Assembly: GCA_028869255.1 (NCBI GenBank)
Contig: CP110972.1
Coordinates: 811,001-875,000, forward strand
Direction of reading: 5' to 3'
From: Pseudomonas poae
Lineage (GTDB): Bacteria > Pseudomonadota > Gammaproteobacteria > Pseudomonadales > Pseudomonadaceae
DNA: 64,000 nucleotides
How positions within the stretch are numbered: the stretch's first letter is position 1; every line of letters begins with the position of its first letter. Positions 18,679-27,740 of this stretch are shown piece after piece. The translations under genes were made by a program, and so were the position numbers. The notes beneath the pieces are model-generated. The model saw only the letters and a program-made list of their open reading frames with translations. It was not told where the DNA came from and searched no databases.

Positions 18679-19690
18679 TAATCGAGCCGCTGTTGCCAAG
18701 CTCACCAAGGTCGATAAAGCCGCAGTCCTGCTGCTGTCCCTTGGTGAAACCGACGCCGCCCAAGTGCTGCGCCACATGGGGCCCAAAGAAGTCCAGCGCG
18801 TGGGCGTAGCCATGGCGCAAATGCGCAATGTGCACCGCGAGCAGGTCGAGCAGGTGATGAGCGAGTTCGTCGAGATCGTCGGCGACCAGACCAGCCTGGG
18901 CGTCGGCTCCGACAGCTACATTCGCAAGATGCTGACCTCGGCCCTGGGCGAAGACAAGGCCAACGGCCTGATCGACCGCATCCTGCTGGGCGGCAACACC
19001 AGCGGCCTCGACAGCCTCAAATGGATGGAGCCGCGTGCGGTTGCCGACGTGATCCGCTACGAGCACCCGCAGATCCAGGCGATCGTGGTGGCGTACCTCG
19101 ACCCGGACCAGGCCGGTGAAGTGCTTGGCCACTTCGACCATAAAGTGCGCCTGGACATCATCCTGCGCGTGTCGTCGCTGAACACGGTACAGCCGGCGGC
19201 CCTGAAAGAACTCAACACGATTCTCGAGAAGCAGTTCTCGGGCAACTCGAATGCCTCGCGTACTACCCTGGGTGGTATCAAGCGTGCGGCCGACATCATG
19301 AACTTCCTCGACAGCTCGGTCGAAGGCCAGTTGATGGACTCGATCCGCGAGATCGACGACACCCTGTCCGGCCAGATCGAAGACCTTATGTTCGTGTTCA
19401 ACAACCTCTCCGATGTCGACGACCGTGGCATCCAGGCGTTGCTGCGCGAAGTGTCCTCGGATGTGCTGGTACTGGCACTCAAGGGCTCGGACGAAGGCGT
19501 CAAGGAAAAGATCTTCAAGAACATGTCCAAACGTGCGTCCGAACTGTTGCGCGACGACCTCGAGGCCAAGGGCCCGGTGCGCGTCAGCGACGTGGAAACC
19601 GCGCAGAAAGAGATCCTCACCATTGCCCGCCGTATGGCCGAAGCCGGAGAAATCGTTCTCGGCGGGAAGGGCGGCGAAGAAATGATTTAA
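18671..19690 (+). CDS. fliG: Flagellar motor switch protein FliG
   Basis: FliG is the rotor protein that contacts the stators and transmits torque. The 339-residue protein has the N-terminal FliF-binding domain (LTKVDKAAVLLLSLGETDAA), the middle domain with the EHPQ motif (RYEHPQIQAIVVAYLDPDQA) and the C-terminal torque helix with charged residues (LMFVFNNLSDVDDRGIQALL). All domains are complete. It overlaps fliF by 8 bp and precedes fliH by 10 bp. Confidence 0.97.
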   Translation: MSDNRAAVAKLTKVDKAAVLLLSLGETDAAQVLRHMGPKEVQRVGVAMAQMRNVHREQVEQVMSEFVEIVGDQTSLGVGSDSYIRKMLTSALGEDKANGLIDRILLGGNTSGLDSLKWMEPRAVADVIRYEHPQIQAIVVAYLDPDQAGEVLGHFDHKVRLDIILRVSSLNTVQPAALKELNTILEKQFSGNSNASRTTLGGIKRAADIMNFLDSSVEGQLMDSIREIDDTLSGQIEDLMFVFNNLSDVDDRGIQALLREVSSDVLVLALKGSDEGVKEKIFKNMSKRASELLRDDLEAKGPVRVSDVETAQKEILTIARRMAEAGEIVLGGKGGEEMI

Positions 19691-19700
19691 GGCGCCACTC

Positions 19701-20465
19701 ATGTCGAACAAAGATGAGGCACCCAGCGATCTGATTCGCGCACGGGATGTCGGCGGGTTCGATATCTGGTCGTTGCCCAGCTTCGATCCGCATGTGCCGG
19801 AGCCTGAGCCGGAACCGGTTGAAGAATTGCCGGCGGAAATGGAAGAAGTGCCGCTGGAAGAAGTTCAGCCACTGACCCTGGAAGAGTTGGAAAGCATCCG
19901 TCAGGAGGCTTACAACGAGGGCTTCGCCGCCGGTGAAAAAGACGGTTTTCGCAGCACCACGCTCAAGGTCCGCCAGGAAGCCGAGGAGGCGCTCAGCGTC
20001 AAGCTGGCCAGCCTGGAGCGCCTGATGGGCGGCCTGTTCGAGCCTATCGCCGAGCAGGATTCGCAGATCGAAAAAGCCATGGTCGGCCTGGTGGAGCACA
20101 TTGCCCGCCAGGTGATCCAGCGTGAACTGGTGCTCGACTCCAGCCATATCGAAAGCGTGATGCGCGAAGCCCTCAAGCTGCTGCCCCTGGGCGTTGGCAA
20201 TGTGCGGCTGTACATCAACCCGCAGGATTTCGAACAGGTCAAAGCCCTGCGCGAGCGCCATGAAGAAACCTGGCGCATCGTCGAGGACGCGGCGTTGCTG
20301 CCGGGTGGTTGCCGCGTCGAGACCGAACACAGCCGCATCGATGCGACGGTGGAAACCCGCATCAGCCAGATCATGGCCAAGCTGCTCGATCAGGTCCACG
20401 AGCAAGTCCTGAATCCGGCCGAGCCTGACCTGAGCGTAGACCTGGACGCCGCCGATGCGCCTTGA
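19701..20465 (+). CDS. fliH: Flagellar export ATPase regulator FliH
   Basis: FliH dimers bind and restrain the export ATPase FliI and tether it to FliN. The 254-residue acidic protein has a Pro/Glu-rich N-terminus, the glycine-repeat helix with the typical '[15 protein letters not shown]' motif (about residues 68-82), a coiled coil, and a C-terminal domain resembling the V/F-ATPase peripheral stalk ([20 protein letters not shown]). Its last 11 bp overlap fliI, indicating coupling. Confidence 0.94.
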   Translation: MSNKDEAPSDLIRARDVGGFDIWSLPSFDPHVPEPEPEPVEELPAEMEEVPLEEVQPLTLEELESIRQEAYNEGFAAGEKDGFRSTTLKVRQEAEEALSVKLASLERLMGGLFEPIAEQDSQIEKAMVGLVEHIARQVIQRELVLDSSHIESVMREALKLLPLGVGNVRLYINPQDFEQVKALRERHEETWRIVEDAALLPGGCRVETEHSRIDATVETRISQIMAKLLDQVHEQVLNPAEPDLSVDLDAADAP

Positions 20466-21813
20466 TCGCACCAGCTTCGCCAAGCGCCTGAGCGGCTACA
20501 CCGAAGCCACGCAATTGCCTGGCCAGCCGATCCTCGAAGGGCGCCTGCTGCGCATGGTCGGCCTGACCCTCGAAGCCGAGGGGCTGCGCGCCGCCATGGG
20601 CAGCCGTTGCATGGTGATCAACGACGACAGCTACCACCCGGTGCAGGTCGAAGCCGAAGTGATGGGCTTTTCCGGCAGCAAGATTTTCCTGATGCCCGTG
20701 GGCAGCCTGGCCGGCATCGCCCCGGGCGCCCGCGTGGTGCCGCTGGCCGATACCGGCCGCCTGCCCATGGGCATGAGCATGCTCGGCCGGGTGCTCGACG
20801 GCGCCGGCCGCGCCCTCGACGGCAAGGGCGGCATGAAGGCCGAAGACTGGGTGCCGATGGACGGCCCCACCATCAACCCGCTCAACCGCAACCCGATCAG
20901 CGTGCCGCTGGACGTGGGTATTCGCAGCATCAACGGTTTATTGACGGTCGGCCGTGGCCAGCGTCTGGGCCTGTTCGCGGGTACCGGCGTGGGTAAATCG
21001 GTGTTGCTGGGCATGATGACGCGCTTTACCGAGGCCGACATTATTGTGGTGGGGCTGATCGGTGAGCGGGGCCGCGAGGTGAAGGAGTTCATCGAGCACA
21101 GCCTGGGTGAAGAGGGCCTCAAGCGCTCGGTCGTCGTGGCGTCCCCGGCCGATGATGCACCCCTGATGCGTTTGCGCGCCGCGATGTATTGCACGCGCAT
21201 CGCCGAGTATTTTCGCGACAAGGGCAAGAACGTCCTGTTGCTGATGGATTCGCTCACGCGTTTCGCCCAGGCCCAGCGGGAAATTGCCCTGGCCATCGGC
21301 GAGCCGCCGGCCACCAAGGGCTACCCGCCGTCGGTGTTCGCCAAGCTGCCGAAACTGGTGGAACGTGCCGGTAATGCCGAGGCCGGTGGCGGCTCGATCA
21401 CCGCGTTTTACACGGTGCTGTCCGAAGGCGATGACCAGCAGGACCCGATTGCCGACTCGGCGCGGGGCGTGCTCGACGGCCATATCGTGCTGTCGCGGCG
21501 CCTGGCGGAAGAGGGGCATTACCCGGCCATTGATATCGAAGCTTCCATCAGCCGGGTGATGCCGGCCGTGGTCACGCCGGAGCATATGGCCCGTGCGCAG
21601 CATTTCAAGCAGTTGTGGTCGCGCTATCAGCAGAGCCGCGATTTGATCAGCGTCGGCGCCTATGTGGCCGGCGGTGATCGCGAAACCGACCTGGCCATCG
21701 CCCTGCAACCACAGTTGGTGACCTACCTGCGCCAGGGTCTCAACGACAAGATCAGCATGGGTGAAAGCGAAGCGCACCTGGGTTCGATCTTCGCCCCGGC
21801 GCCAGGCGGCTAA
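20455..21813 (+). CDS. fliI: Flagellum-specific export ATPase FliI
   Basis: FliI is the hexameric ATPase of the flagellar type III export apparatus, homologous to F1-beta. The 452-residue protein has Walker A ([17 protein letters not shown], about 175-191), Walker B ([20 protein letters not shown]) and the export-ATPase signature ([16 protein letters not shown]). The N-terminus ([20 protein letters not shown]) binds FliH. ATG 20455 lies inside the end of fliH. All catalytic motifs are present. Confidence 0.97.
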   Translation: MRLDRTSFAKRLSGYTEATQLPGQPILEGRLLRMVGLTLEAEGLRAAMGSRCMVINDDSYHPVQVEAEVMGFSGSKIFLMPVGSLAGIAPGARVVPLADTGRLPMGMSMLGRVLDGAGRALDGKGGMKAEDWVPMDGPTINPLNRNPISVPLDVGIRSINGLLTVGRGQRLGLFAGTGVGKSVLLGMMTRFTEADIIVVGLIGERGREVKEFIEHSLGEEGLKRSVVVASPADDAPLMRLRAAMYCTRIAEYFRDKGKNVLLLMDSLTRFAQAQREIALAIGEPPATKGYPPSVFAKLPKLVERAGNAEAGGGSITAFYTVLSEGDDQQDPIADSARGVLDGHIVLSRRLAEEGHYPAIDIEASISRVMPAVVTPEHMARAQHFKQLWSRYQQSRDLISVGAYVAGGDRETDLAIALQPQLVTYLRQGLNDKISMGESEAHLGSIFAPAPGG

Positions 21814-21816
21814 GCC

Positions 21817-22266
21817 ATGGCCAGCACCCGTTCTTCACGCCTGGCCCCAGTGGTGGACATGGCCGAAAAGGCCGAGAAAACCGCGGTGCAGCGCCTGGGG
21901 TATTTCCAGGGGCAAGTGCGCCTGGCGGAGAGCAAGCTCGGCGACCTGGAGCGTTTTCGCGGCGAATACCAGCAGCAATGGATCGAGCGCGGCAGCAAGG
22001 GCGTATCCGGCCAATGGTTGATGGGCTACCAGGGCTTTCTCAACCAGCTGGAAACCGCCGTCGGCCAGCAGCGCCAAAGCCTGGCCTGGCACCAGAACAA
22101 CCTCGACAAGGCTCGCGAGAGCTGGCAGGCAGCGTTTGCCCGCGTTGAAGGCTTGCGCAAACTGGTGCAGCGCTACATTGACGAAGCGCGGGCAATTGAA
22201 GACAAGCGCGAGCAAAAGCTGCTCGATGAACTGTCTCAGCGCCTGCCGCGCAAAGATGCGTATTGA
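21817..22266 (+). CDS. fliJ: Flagellar export protein FliJ
   Basis: FliJ is the stalk-like coiled coil that links the FliI hexamer to FlhA. The 149-residue protein is almost entirely charged and helical, with heptad patterns (DKARESWQAAFARVEGLRKL; YIDEARAIEDKREQKLLDEL). The sequence is poorly conserved in the family, but size and position immediately after fliI (3 bp) support the call. It is the last gene of this operon. Confidence 0.9.
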   Translation: MASTRSSRLAPVVDMAEKAEKTAVQRLGYFQGQVRLAESKLGDLERFRGEYQQQWIERGSKGVSGQWLMGYQGFLNQLETAVGQQRQSLAWHQNNLDKARESWQAAFARVEGLRKLVQRYIDEARAIEDKREQKLLDELSQRLPRKDAY

Positions 22267-22342
22267 TACCCGTTAGAAGTTGCCCACATCCCCTTCACCT
22301 GCTACACCTTGTGTCTATTGCCAATGACAAGGAAGCAGTCGC

Positions 22343-22648
22343 ATGTCAGTCGTTCCGGAAGTGTCCTCGGACGGAAAAAAATTGACGATTTCGATCAAGG
22401 GACGGTTCGATTTCAGCAGCCACCAGCAATTTCGTGAAGTCTACGAGCGCATCTACCCCAAGCCCGACGCCATCGTGGTGGATTTGAAAGAAGCCACTTA
22501 CCTCGACAGCTCCGCCCTCGGCATGCTGTTACTGCTGCGCGACCATGCCGGCGGTGATGACGCGGACATCCGGGTGATCAACAGCAATTGCGATGTGCGC
22601 AAGATTCTCGGTATTTCCAACTTCGACAAACTGTTCGACATCAGTTGA
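22343..22648 (+). CDS. hsbA: Anti-sigma-factor antagonist HsbA (STAS domain)
   Basis: HsbA is a STAS-domain switch protein of the HptB pathway. In P. aeruginosa, its phosphorylation state decides whether it binds the anti-sigma factor FlgM or the diguanylate cyclase HsbD, linking swimming and biofilm. The 101-residue product has the STAS core and the phospho-acceptor site 'TYLDSSALGML' with Ser56/Ser57. An AAGGA ribosome site precedes ATG 22343. Its stop overlaps the likely TTG start of hsbR (TTGA), so they are coupled. Confidence 0.88.
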   Translation: MSVVPEVSSDGKKLTISIKGRFDFSSHQQFREVYERIYPKPDAIVVDLKEATYLDSSALGMLLLLRDHAGGDDADIRVINSNCDVRKILGISNFDKLFDIS

Positions 22649-24363
22649 GCGTCCTGGCCCCTGTCCTTGAGCCGCTGACGATCCTGATCGCTGAAGACAG
22701 CGCGGCGGACCTGCTGCTGTTGTCGACCATCGTGCGCCGCCAGGGCCATCAGGTGCTCACCGCCCGCAACGGCGAGGAAGCGCTGGAGGTGTTTGCCCGC
22801 GAGCGTCCGCAGCTGGTGTTGATGGATGCACTGATGCCGGTAATGGACGGTTTTGAGGCGGCGCGCCGGATCAAGCAGCTGGCGGGGGAGGCGCTGGTCC
22901 CGATCATCTTCCTCACCTCCCTGCGCGAAAGCGAAGCCCTGGCCCAGTGCCTGGATGCCGGCGGTGATGACTTTCTGCCCAAACCCTATAACCAGCTGAT
23001 TTTGGCGGCAAAGATCAACGCCATGGACCGTTTGCGCCGGTTGCAGGCCACGGTATTGCAGCAGCGCGACCTGATCGCCAAACACCACGACTATCTATTG
23101 CATGAGCAGCGGGTGGCCAAGGCGGTGTTCGACAAGGTCGCCCACTCCGGCTGCATCAATGCCGCGCCGAATATCCGCTACCTGCAATCGCCCTATGCGC
23201 TGTTCAACGGCGACCTGCTGCTGGCGGCCTACACACCGTCCGGCGATATGCATGTGCTGCTCGGCGATTTCACCGGCCACGGCCTGCCGGCGGCGGTGGG
23301 CGCGATGCCGCTGGCGGAGGTGTTCTACGGCATGACCGCCAAGGGCTACGGCCTGGGCCAGACCTTGCGCGAGATGAATGCCAAGCTCAAGCGCATCCTG
23401 CCGGTGGACATGTTTTGCTGCGCCACCCTGTTGTGCCTGAGCACTCAGCGGCGGGTGGTGGAGGTGTGGAACGGTGGTATGCCCGACGGCTATGTGCATG
23501 AAATCGCCAGCGGCAAACGCACGCCGCTGGAGTCACGGCATTTGCCGTTGGGCGTGCTGTCGGCACAGGCCTTTGACGACCGCACCGAAGTCTGGCCGAT
23601 GGCGCTGGGCGACCGGGTGTTCCTGTTGTCCGATGGCGTGCTGGATACCGCCGACGCCAATGACCAGCTGTTTGGTGCCGAGCGTTTGCAGCAGGTATTT
23701 GCCGTCAATCGTGAGCCTGACCGGCTGTTCGAAGACATCGAGCAGGCGCTGGCGGCCTTTCGCGGAGAGGCGCGCGATGACGTGAGCATGGTGGAAATCA
23801 CCCTGCAACCTGGTCAGGCGTTACGCGCCACCGGGCCGCTGTATGCCGACAGCGGCCAGTCGTGCCCGCTGGATTGGTCGGTGAGTTTCGAGTTTCGCGC
23901 CGAAACCCTCAAGCGCTACAACCCATTGCCCTACCTGCTGCAGTTGCTGCTGGAGATTCATGGCCTGCGTGAGCAGAGCGGGGCGCTTTACAGTGTGATG
24001 GCTGAGTTGTATTCCAATGCCTTGGAGCATGGCGTGCTGGGCCTGGATTCGCGGCTCAAGCGCGATGCCCAAGGGTTTGCCGAGTATTATCGCCAGCGTA
24101 ACGACCGCCTGGCGCGATTGAACAGCGGCTATGTGCGGGTGCATGTGCAGGTGGTGCCTATTGAGACGGGCGGCAAGATGACCTTGCGTCTTGAAGACAG
24201 CGGGCCTGGGTTCGATGTGGAGCAGGTGTTGGCGCGGCCGCTGGATATCGACCGTCTGTCTGGCCGGGGGCTGAGCTTGGTGCGTCAGTTGAGCAGCGAT
24301 GTACGCTGGTCTGATGGAGGGCGCAGTGTCTGCGTGGAGTTTTGCTGGGGGGCTCTGGCATAA
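22645..24363 (+). CDS. hsbR: Response regulator / PP2C-type phosphatase HsbR
   Basis: HsbR receives phosphate from HptB and acts on HsbA as phosphatase and kinase. Domains in order are a receiver (LTILIAEDSAADLLLL; Asp in VLMDALMPVMDG), a SpoIIE/PP2C phosphatase (HVLLGDFTGHGLPAAVGAMP; FLLSDGVLDTAD) and a C-terminal HATPase-type anti-sigma kinase (ELYSNALEHGVL; LEDSGPGFDVEQ). I choose TTG 22645, which overlaps the hsbA stop and gives 572 residues, close to the known family length. The open frame continues upstream inside hsbA but without homology. The last 150 codons are unusually G/T rich on the coding strand (see the repeat flanks). Confidence 0.88.
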   Translation: MSVLAPVLEPLTILIAEDSAADLLLLSTIVRRQGHQVLTARNGEEALEVFARERPQLVLMDALMPVMDGFEAARRIKQLAGEALVPIIFLTSLRESEALAQCLDAGGDDFLPKPYNQLILAAKINAMDRLRRLQATVLQQRDLIAKHHDYLLHEQRVAKAVFDKVAHSGCINAAPNIRYLQSPYALFNGDLLLAAYTPSGDMHVLLGDFTGHGLPAAVGAMPLAEVFYGMTAKGYGLGQTLREMNAKLKRILPVDMFCCATLLCLSTQRRVVEVWNGGMPDGYVHEIASGKRTPLESRHLPLGVLSAQAFDDRTEVWPMALGDRVFLLSDGVLDTADANDQLFGAERLQQVFAVNREPDRLFEDIEQALAAFRGEARDDVSMVEITLQPGQALRATGPLYADSGQSCPLDWSVSFEFRAETLKRYNPLPYLLQLLLEIHGLREQSGALYSVMAELYSNALEHGVLGLDSRLKRDAQGFAEYYRQRNDRLARLNSGYVRVHVQVVPIETGGKMTLRLEDSGPGFDVEQVLARPLDIDRLSGRGLSLVRQLSSDVRWSDGGRSVCVEFCWGALA

Positions 24364-24393
24364 TTCGCCGATTCTTGATCAAGGAGCGAGCAA

Positions 24394-24742
24394 GTGGTTG
24401 ATATTCATCTGGACCCGGACGTGTTGTCGGGTTTGCAGGAGGTCATGGAGGGGGAGTATCCCAAGTTGCTTGATACTTTCCTCGATGATTCCCAGAAGCG
24501 TGTCGAGGCGTTGCGTAAGGCGCGTGATGATGCCAAGGCGTTGGGGCGGATTGCGCATAGTTTCAAGGGGGAGCAGTGGGAACCTTGGGGCGGTGCGGTT
24601 GGCGCAGTTGTGTCAGCGGTTGGAGGTTGAGTCGGTTGAGTGCTCCGCGGACCTGGGGGCGTTGGTGGATCAGATTGACCGGGAGTTTGCTTTGGTTCGG
24701 CCGATGTATGAGTTGGAGCGGGAGCGGGTTGCTGGGGTTTGA
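24394..24742 (+). pseudogene. hptB: Histidine phosphotransfer protein HptB, interrupted by a +1 frameshift
   Basis: HptB is the phosphotransfer protein that passes phosphate from hybrid kinases to HsbR. GTG 24394 is preceded by AAGGAG. The first frame reads to the phospho-acceptor His55 (GRIAHSFKG) and then leaves the family. The continuation 'SSGNLGAVRLAQLCQRLEVE' lies in the other frame and runs to TGA 24740-24742. Removing one G from the five-G run at 24567-24571 restores 'HSFKGSSGNLGA' and a 115-residue protein, the normal length. As written, a 78-residue product with a wrong C-terminus is made. The gene lies inside the G/T-rich flank of the adjoining palindromic element. A sequencing error is the main alternative. 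Confidence 0.85.
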
Positions 24743-25573
24743 TGTGTACATATCCGTTGCTGCGGTAACGGCTGCTTATGGTTCCGCTCTTACAGCGGGT
24801 CACTTTTTGAAGAGCGCAAAAAGTAACCAAAAACGCTTCGCCCCATCACTCGGCACCTCGCTCTGGCTCGGTGTGCCCTCACTCCGGCTTGAATCCGTGG
24901 GCCGCCGCGATGGGCCATCCATGGCCCAGCGCGGCTAACCCGGCGTCCTGCCGGGTTGCCCACGGATTCAAGCCTGCGTTCGGCCATCGTGATTGACGGG
25001 GCGCCTCAGATCACGATCAAAAGCCCTAGATCAAAAGATCGCTGACTTCGTCAGCGGTAAGGATGTAAGGGCCAGATCAAAAACAAAGCAAAGCACGGCG
25101 GCCTGACAGCCGACCTCGGTCAAATGTGGGAGCTGGCTTGCCTGCGATAGCATCAACCCGGTGTGCCTGATGTACCGAGGTGCCTGTATCGCAGGCAAGC
25201 CAGCTCCCACAGAAAAGCACCTCACTGCGCACGCTGACCCGCTCTTGATCTACACCACTCAGGTCGGCTACTAGGCCGCCGTGCTCTGCTTTTGATCTTG
25301 ATCCTAGGCGCCCCATTAACCACGCTGGCCGCACGCGGGCTTGAATCCGTGGGTAACCCGGCAGGACGCCGGGTTAGCCGCGCTGGGCCAAGGATGGCCC
25401 ATCGCGGCGGCCCACGGATTCAAGTCTGCGTGCGGGCACACCGAGCCGGAGGCGAGGTGCCGAGTGGTGGGGCAAGAGCCCTTTTGGTTACTTTTGGGGC
25501 TCTTTTCCAAAAGTGACCCGCCGTAAGGGCGGAACCAATACCCGCCGTTACCCAAATAACGGACATGTACACA
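24743..25573. repeat. Long nested-palindrome element, copy 1 (hptB-fliK)
   Basis: About 830 bp without a gene. It begins 1 bp after the hptB stop. The outer ends are inverted (TGTGTACA at 24743, TGTACACA at 25566). Left arm 24780-25000 and right arm 25320-25535 are reverse complements over roughly 220-260 bp with scattered mismatches: for example GGTTCCGC...AGCGGGTCAC on the left and GTGACCCGCC...GCGGAACC on the right. Each arm itself contains a hairpin built on CTTGAATCCGTGGG / CCCACGGATTCAAG. The centre holds a second dyad (GCACGGCGGCCT / AGGCCGCCGTGC) around a REPIN at 25126-25210. The same unit in the same orientation occurs at 47814 and 57264. No transposase or credible protein is encoded. 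Confidence 0.92.
25126..25210. repeat. REPIN at the centre of palindrome copy 1
   Basis: Two inverted REP units face each other. GTGGGAGCTGGCTTGCCTGC (from 25126) and its reverse complement ending at 25210 flank a loop of about 45 bp. The same REP arm is at 27034, 48209 and 57646. REPINs are mobilised by RAYT-type transposases; none is encoded here. Confidence 0.9.
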
Positions 25574-25597
25574 ATAAACCCAGCCCAACCAAAAACC

Positions 25598-25612
25598 TGG
25601 CCCGACTCTTGC
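25598..25612 (+). promoter_or_regulatory. Sigma-54 promoter of fliK
   Basis: TGGCCC-GACTC-TTGC (25598-25612) matches TGGCAC-N5-TTGC with one mismatch and the strict GG-N10-GC spacing. It lies 53 bp upstream of ATG 25665, between the palindromic element and fliK. It makes fliK transcription independent of the hptB side. Confidence 0.82.
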
Positions 25613-25664
25613 TCCACCTCCTGATACTGCATCCCCGATCCCCATGCAGTGGAGACCAATACCC

Positions 25665-27011
25665 ATGCCAGTCGCCCCGAATTCGCTCCTTCAGGCTGCC
25701 CCCGCGGCCAAGCCTCAAGCGCCCGCCGCCACCCAACCGGTAGCGGCTGCGGACCCACGGGACAAGGGCCCTGGCTTCGCCCAAGTGTTCGCCAGCCAAG
25801 GCTCCAAACCCACCGCCAAAGCCGACGACAACTCGGCTAAACCCACCCGGGACAAGCCTTCCGACAACAGTGCCAAGCCCGTCGCCAGTAACGACAAGCC
25901 TGCCGCCGGCACGCCAGCGGTTGCCGATAGCGGCAATACCTTGCCTGCCACGCCGCCAGCCAAGTCCGACGACAGCGCCAGCACAGAAGATGACGCCCCG
26001 GTCGACCCGACCCTGGTGCAGCAACCTCCGGCTGATCCGGTCGTCGACCCGGCAATGATTGCCGCCGTGACGCCGGTCGCCGTGCCGGTACCGGTTGCGG
26101 TGGAAACCCCGGCACCGGTTGCTGCCGCCAAGGACGACAAGGCTCAGCCGGTGGTCGCGACACCGATTGCGGCGACCGAGGAGGCCAAGCCGGCCTTCGA
26201 CCCCGAGGCTGACCCGCTGGATGCGATGCCGGCCGTGCGCCTGGCGATGGAGCAGGGTGGGCACGTGTCCGCCAGCAGCCAGACCCCAGTGAAAACCGCT
26301 CCAGCGTCGACCCAGGATCAGCCGACCGCTGCACAGAATTTCGCCGCCGGCCTGGCCACCATGGTCGACCAGCAAGCCACCAAGGACAGCACTGACTCGG
26401 GTGGCGACAAGGCCTTCAGCGGCCTGATCGAAGACGGCCTCAAGGACCTCAAGAACGCCAGCAGCGACACCCGTGTCGATGACTTCGCCAACCGCCTGGC
26501 TGCGCTGACCCAGGCCGCCACGCCGAAAACCGCAAACGCTTTGCCGCCGGTGACGAATGCACCACTGGCGATGCACCAGAGCGGCTGGACTGACGAGATC
26601 GTCAACCGTGTGATGTACCTCTCCAGCGCCAACCTCAAGTCGGCGGAGATCCAGTTGCAACCGGCCGAGCTCGGGCGCCTGGATATCAAGGTCAACATGA
26701 CGGCCGACCAGCAGGCCCAGGTCAACTTCATGAGCGCCCACCCGGTGGTGCGTGAGGCGCTGGAAAGCCAGTCCGGCCGCCTGCGGGAGATGTTTGCCCA
26801 GCAAGGCATGGGGCAGGTGGACGTGAATGTGTCCGACCAGTCCCGCGGCCAGGAGCAGCAGCAACAGCAGGCTCAGACCCGGGGCGTGAGTGGCGGCAGC
26901 GGCCGCGGCGGTGATAACGGCGACAGCGGCAATCACATCGACGTGGCTGAAGCGGTAGCGCCGGTGACCTCCACCGTGATCGGCTCCAGCGCCGTCGATT
27001 ACTACGCCTGA
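25665..27011 (+). CDS. fliK: Flagellar hook-length control protein FliK
   Basis: FliK measures hook length and switches the export specificity of FlhB. I start at ATG 25665 (MPVAPNSLLQAAPAAKPQAP), 9 bp after GGAGA; an in-frame ATG at 25644 is less likely. The 448-residue protein has a long Ala/Pro/Thr-rich, disordered N-terminal ruler (to about residue 300). The conserved C-terminal FliK domain reads 'AEIQLQPAELGRLDIKVNM ... QAQVNFMSAHPVVREALE', followed by a Gln-rich tail. It has its own sigma-54 promoter. Confidence 0.93.
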   Translation: MPVAPNSLLQAAPAAKPQAPAATQPVAAADPRDKGPGFAQVFASQGSKPTAKADDNSAKPTRDKPSDNSAKPVASNDKPAAGTPAVADSGNTLPATPPAKSDDSASTEDDAPVDPTLVQQPPADPVVDPAMIAAVTPVAVPVPVAVETPAPVAAAKDDKAQPVVATPIAATEEAKPAFDPEADPLDAMPAVRLAMEQGGHVSASSQTPVKTAPASTQDQPTAAQNFAAGLATMVDQQATKDSTDSGGDKAFSGLIEDGLKDLKNASSDTRVDDFANRLAALTQAATPKTANALPPVTNAPLAMHQSGWTDEIVNRVMYLSSANLKSAEIQLQPAELGRLDIKVNMTADQQAQVNFMSAHPVVREALESQSGRLREMFAQQGMGQVDVNVSDQSRGQEQQQQQAQTRGVSGGSGRGGDNGDSGNHIDVAEAVAPVTSTVIGSSAVDYYA

Positions 27012-27033
27012 TCCCTGTCAAAACACGGTCAAT

Positions 27034-27120
27034 GTGGGAGCTGGCTTGCCTGCGATAGCGGTAAGTCAGCTGACCTGTCCACTGCTGACCCACCGCTATC
27101 GCAGGCAAGCCAGCTCCCAC
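27034..27120. repeat. REPIN between fliK and fliL
   Basis: GTGGGAGCTGGCTTGCCTGC and its reverse complement form an 87-bp hairpin with a loop of about 30 bp, and the stem continues into CGATAGCG / CGCTATCG. It sits 22 bp after the fliK stop and upstream of the sigma-54 promoter of fliL. It may protect the fliK mRNA end or act as a weak terminator (inference). Confidence 0.92.
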
Positions 27121-27164
27121 ATTTGAGTGGGGGTGTGCCTTCTTCCCCGTGTGCCAGACAACTC

Positions 27165-27179
27165 TGGCATAACACTTGC
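27165..27179 (+). promoter_or_regulatory. Sigma-54 promoter of the fliLMNOPQR-flhB operon
   Basis: TGGCAT-AACAC-TTGC (27165-27179) matches TGGCAC-N5-TTGC with one mismatch. It lies 52 bp upstream of fliL, downstream of the REPIN. It should drive the switch and export-gate genes. Confidence 0.87.
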
Positions 27180-27230
27180 TCTTGCCTTTCCGTAGATCTA
27201 TGAATCCCCGAATAGTGACGGATTATTGGC

Positions 27231-27731
27231 ATGGCGAAGAGCGACGACGCAGCAAAAGCACCCGCAGGCAAAGGTAAGCTCAAGCTTATCCTGTTGATAG
27301 TCCTGGGCCTGCTCCTGGCCATCGGCGCCTCGGTGGGTGGCACCTGGTACATCATGCACAGCAGTGCGAGCAAACCGGCACCCGCCGCCGAAACCGCCAG
27401 TAACGTCAAGCAACCGGCAATCTTCGAGCCGATGCTTCCGGCCTTTGTCGCCAACTTCAACCAGAACGGTCGTCAACGCTACCTGCAGGTGAGCATCACC
27501 TTGCTGGCGCGTAACCAGTCGGACCTGGACGCGCTCAAGGTGCATATGCCGGTGATCCGCAACAACCTGGTGATGCTGTTTTCGGGCCAGAGCTTCGACT
27601 CCCTGGCCACTCCGGTGGGCCAGGAAATGCTGCGCCAGAAGGTCACTGCCAGCGTGCAGGAAGTGGCCCAGAAAGAGCTCGGCAAAGTCGTGGTCGAGCA
27701 GGCGCTCTTCACTAACTTCGTATTGCAGTAG
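27231..27731 (+). CDS. fliL: Flagellar basal body-associated protein FliL
   Basis: FliL is a single-span inner-membrane protein that surrounds and supports the stators. The 166-residue product has a Lys-rich cytoplasmic start, a transmembrane helix at about residues 18-40 (LILLIVLGLLLAIGASVGG) and a stomatin-like periplasmic domain. It ends with 'VVEQALFTNFVLQ', a typical FliL terminus. It precedes fliM by 9 bp. Confidence 0.95.
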   Translation: MAKSDDAAKAPAGKGKLKLILLIVLGLLLAIGASVGGTWYIMHSSASKPAPAAETASNVKQPAIFEPMLPAFVANFNQNGRQRYLQVSITLLARNQSDLDALKVHMPVIRNNLVMLFSGQSFDSLATPVGQEMLRQKVTASVQEVAQKELGKVVVEQALFTNFVLQ

Positions 27732-27740
27732 GATCACGAC

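Noticed and set aside
25341..25526. Small open frame (61 residues, start MNPWVTRQDAGLAALGQGWP) recurring at 48419 and 57862, and in inverse form at 47858-48040
   Set aside because: It lies wholly in the arms of the palindromic repeat, exists on both strands because the arms are inverted, lacks a ribosome site and varies in reading length between copies. It is a by-product of the repeat.
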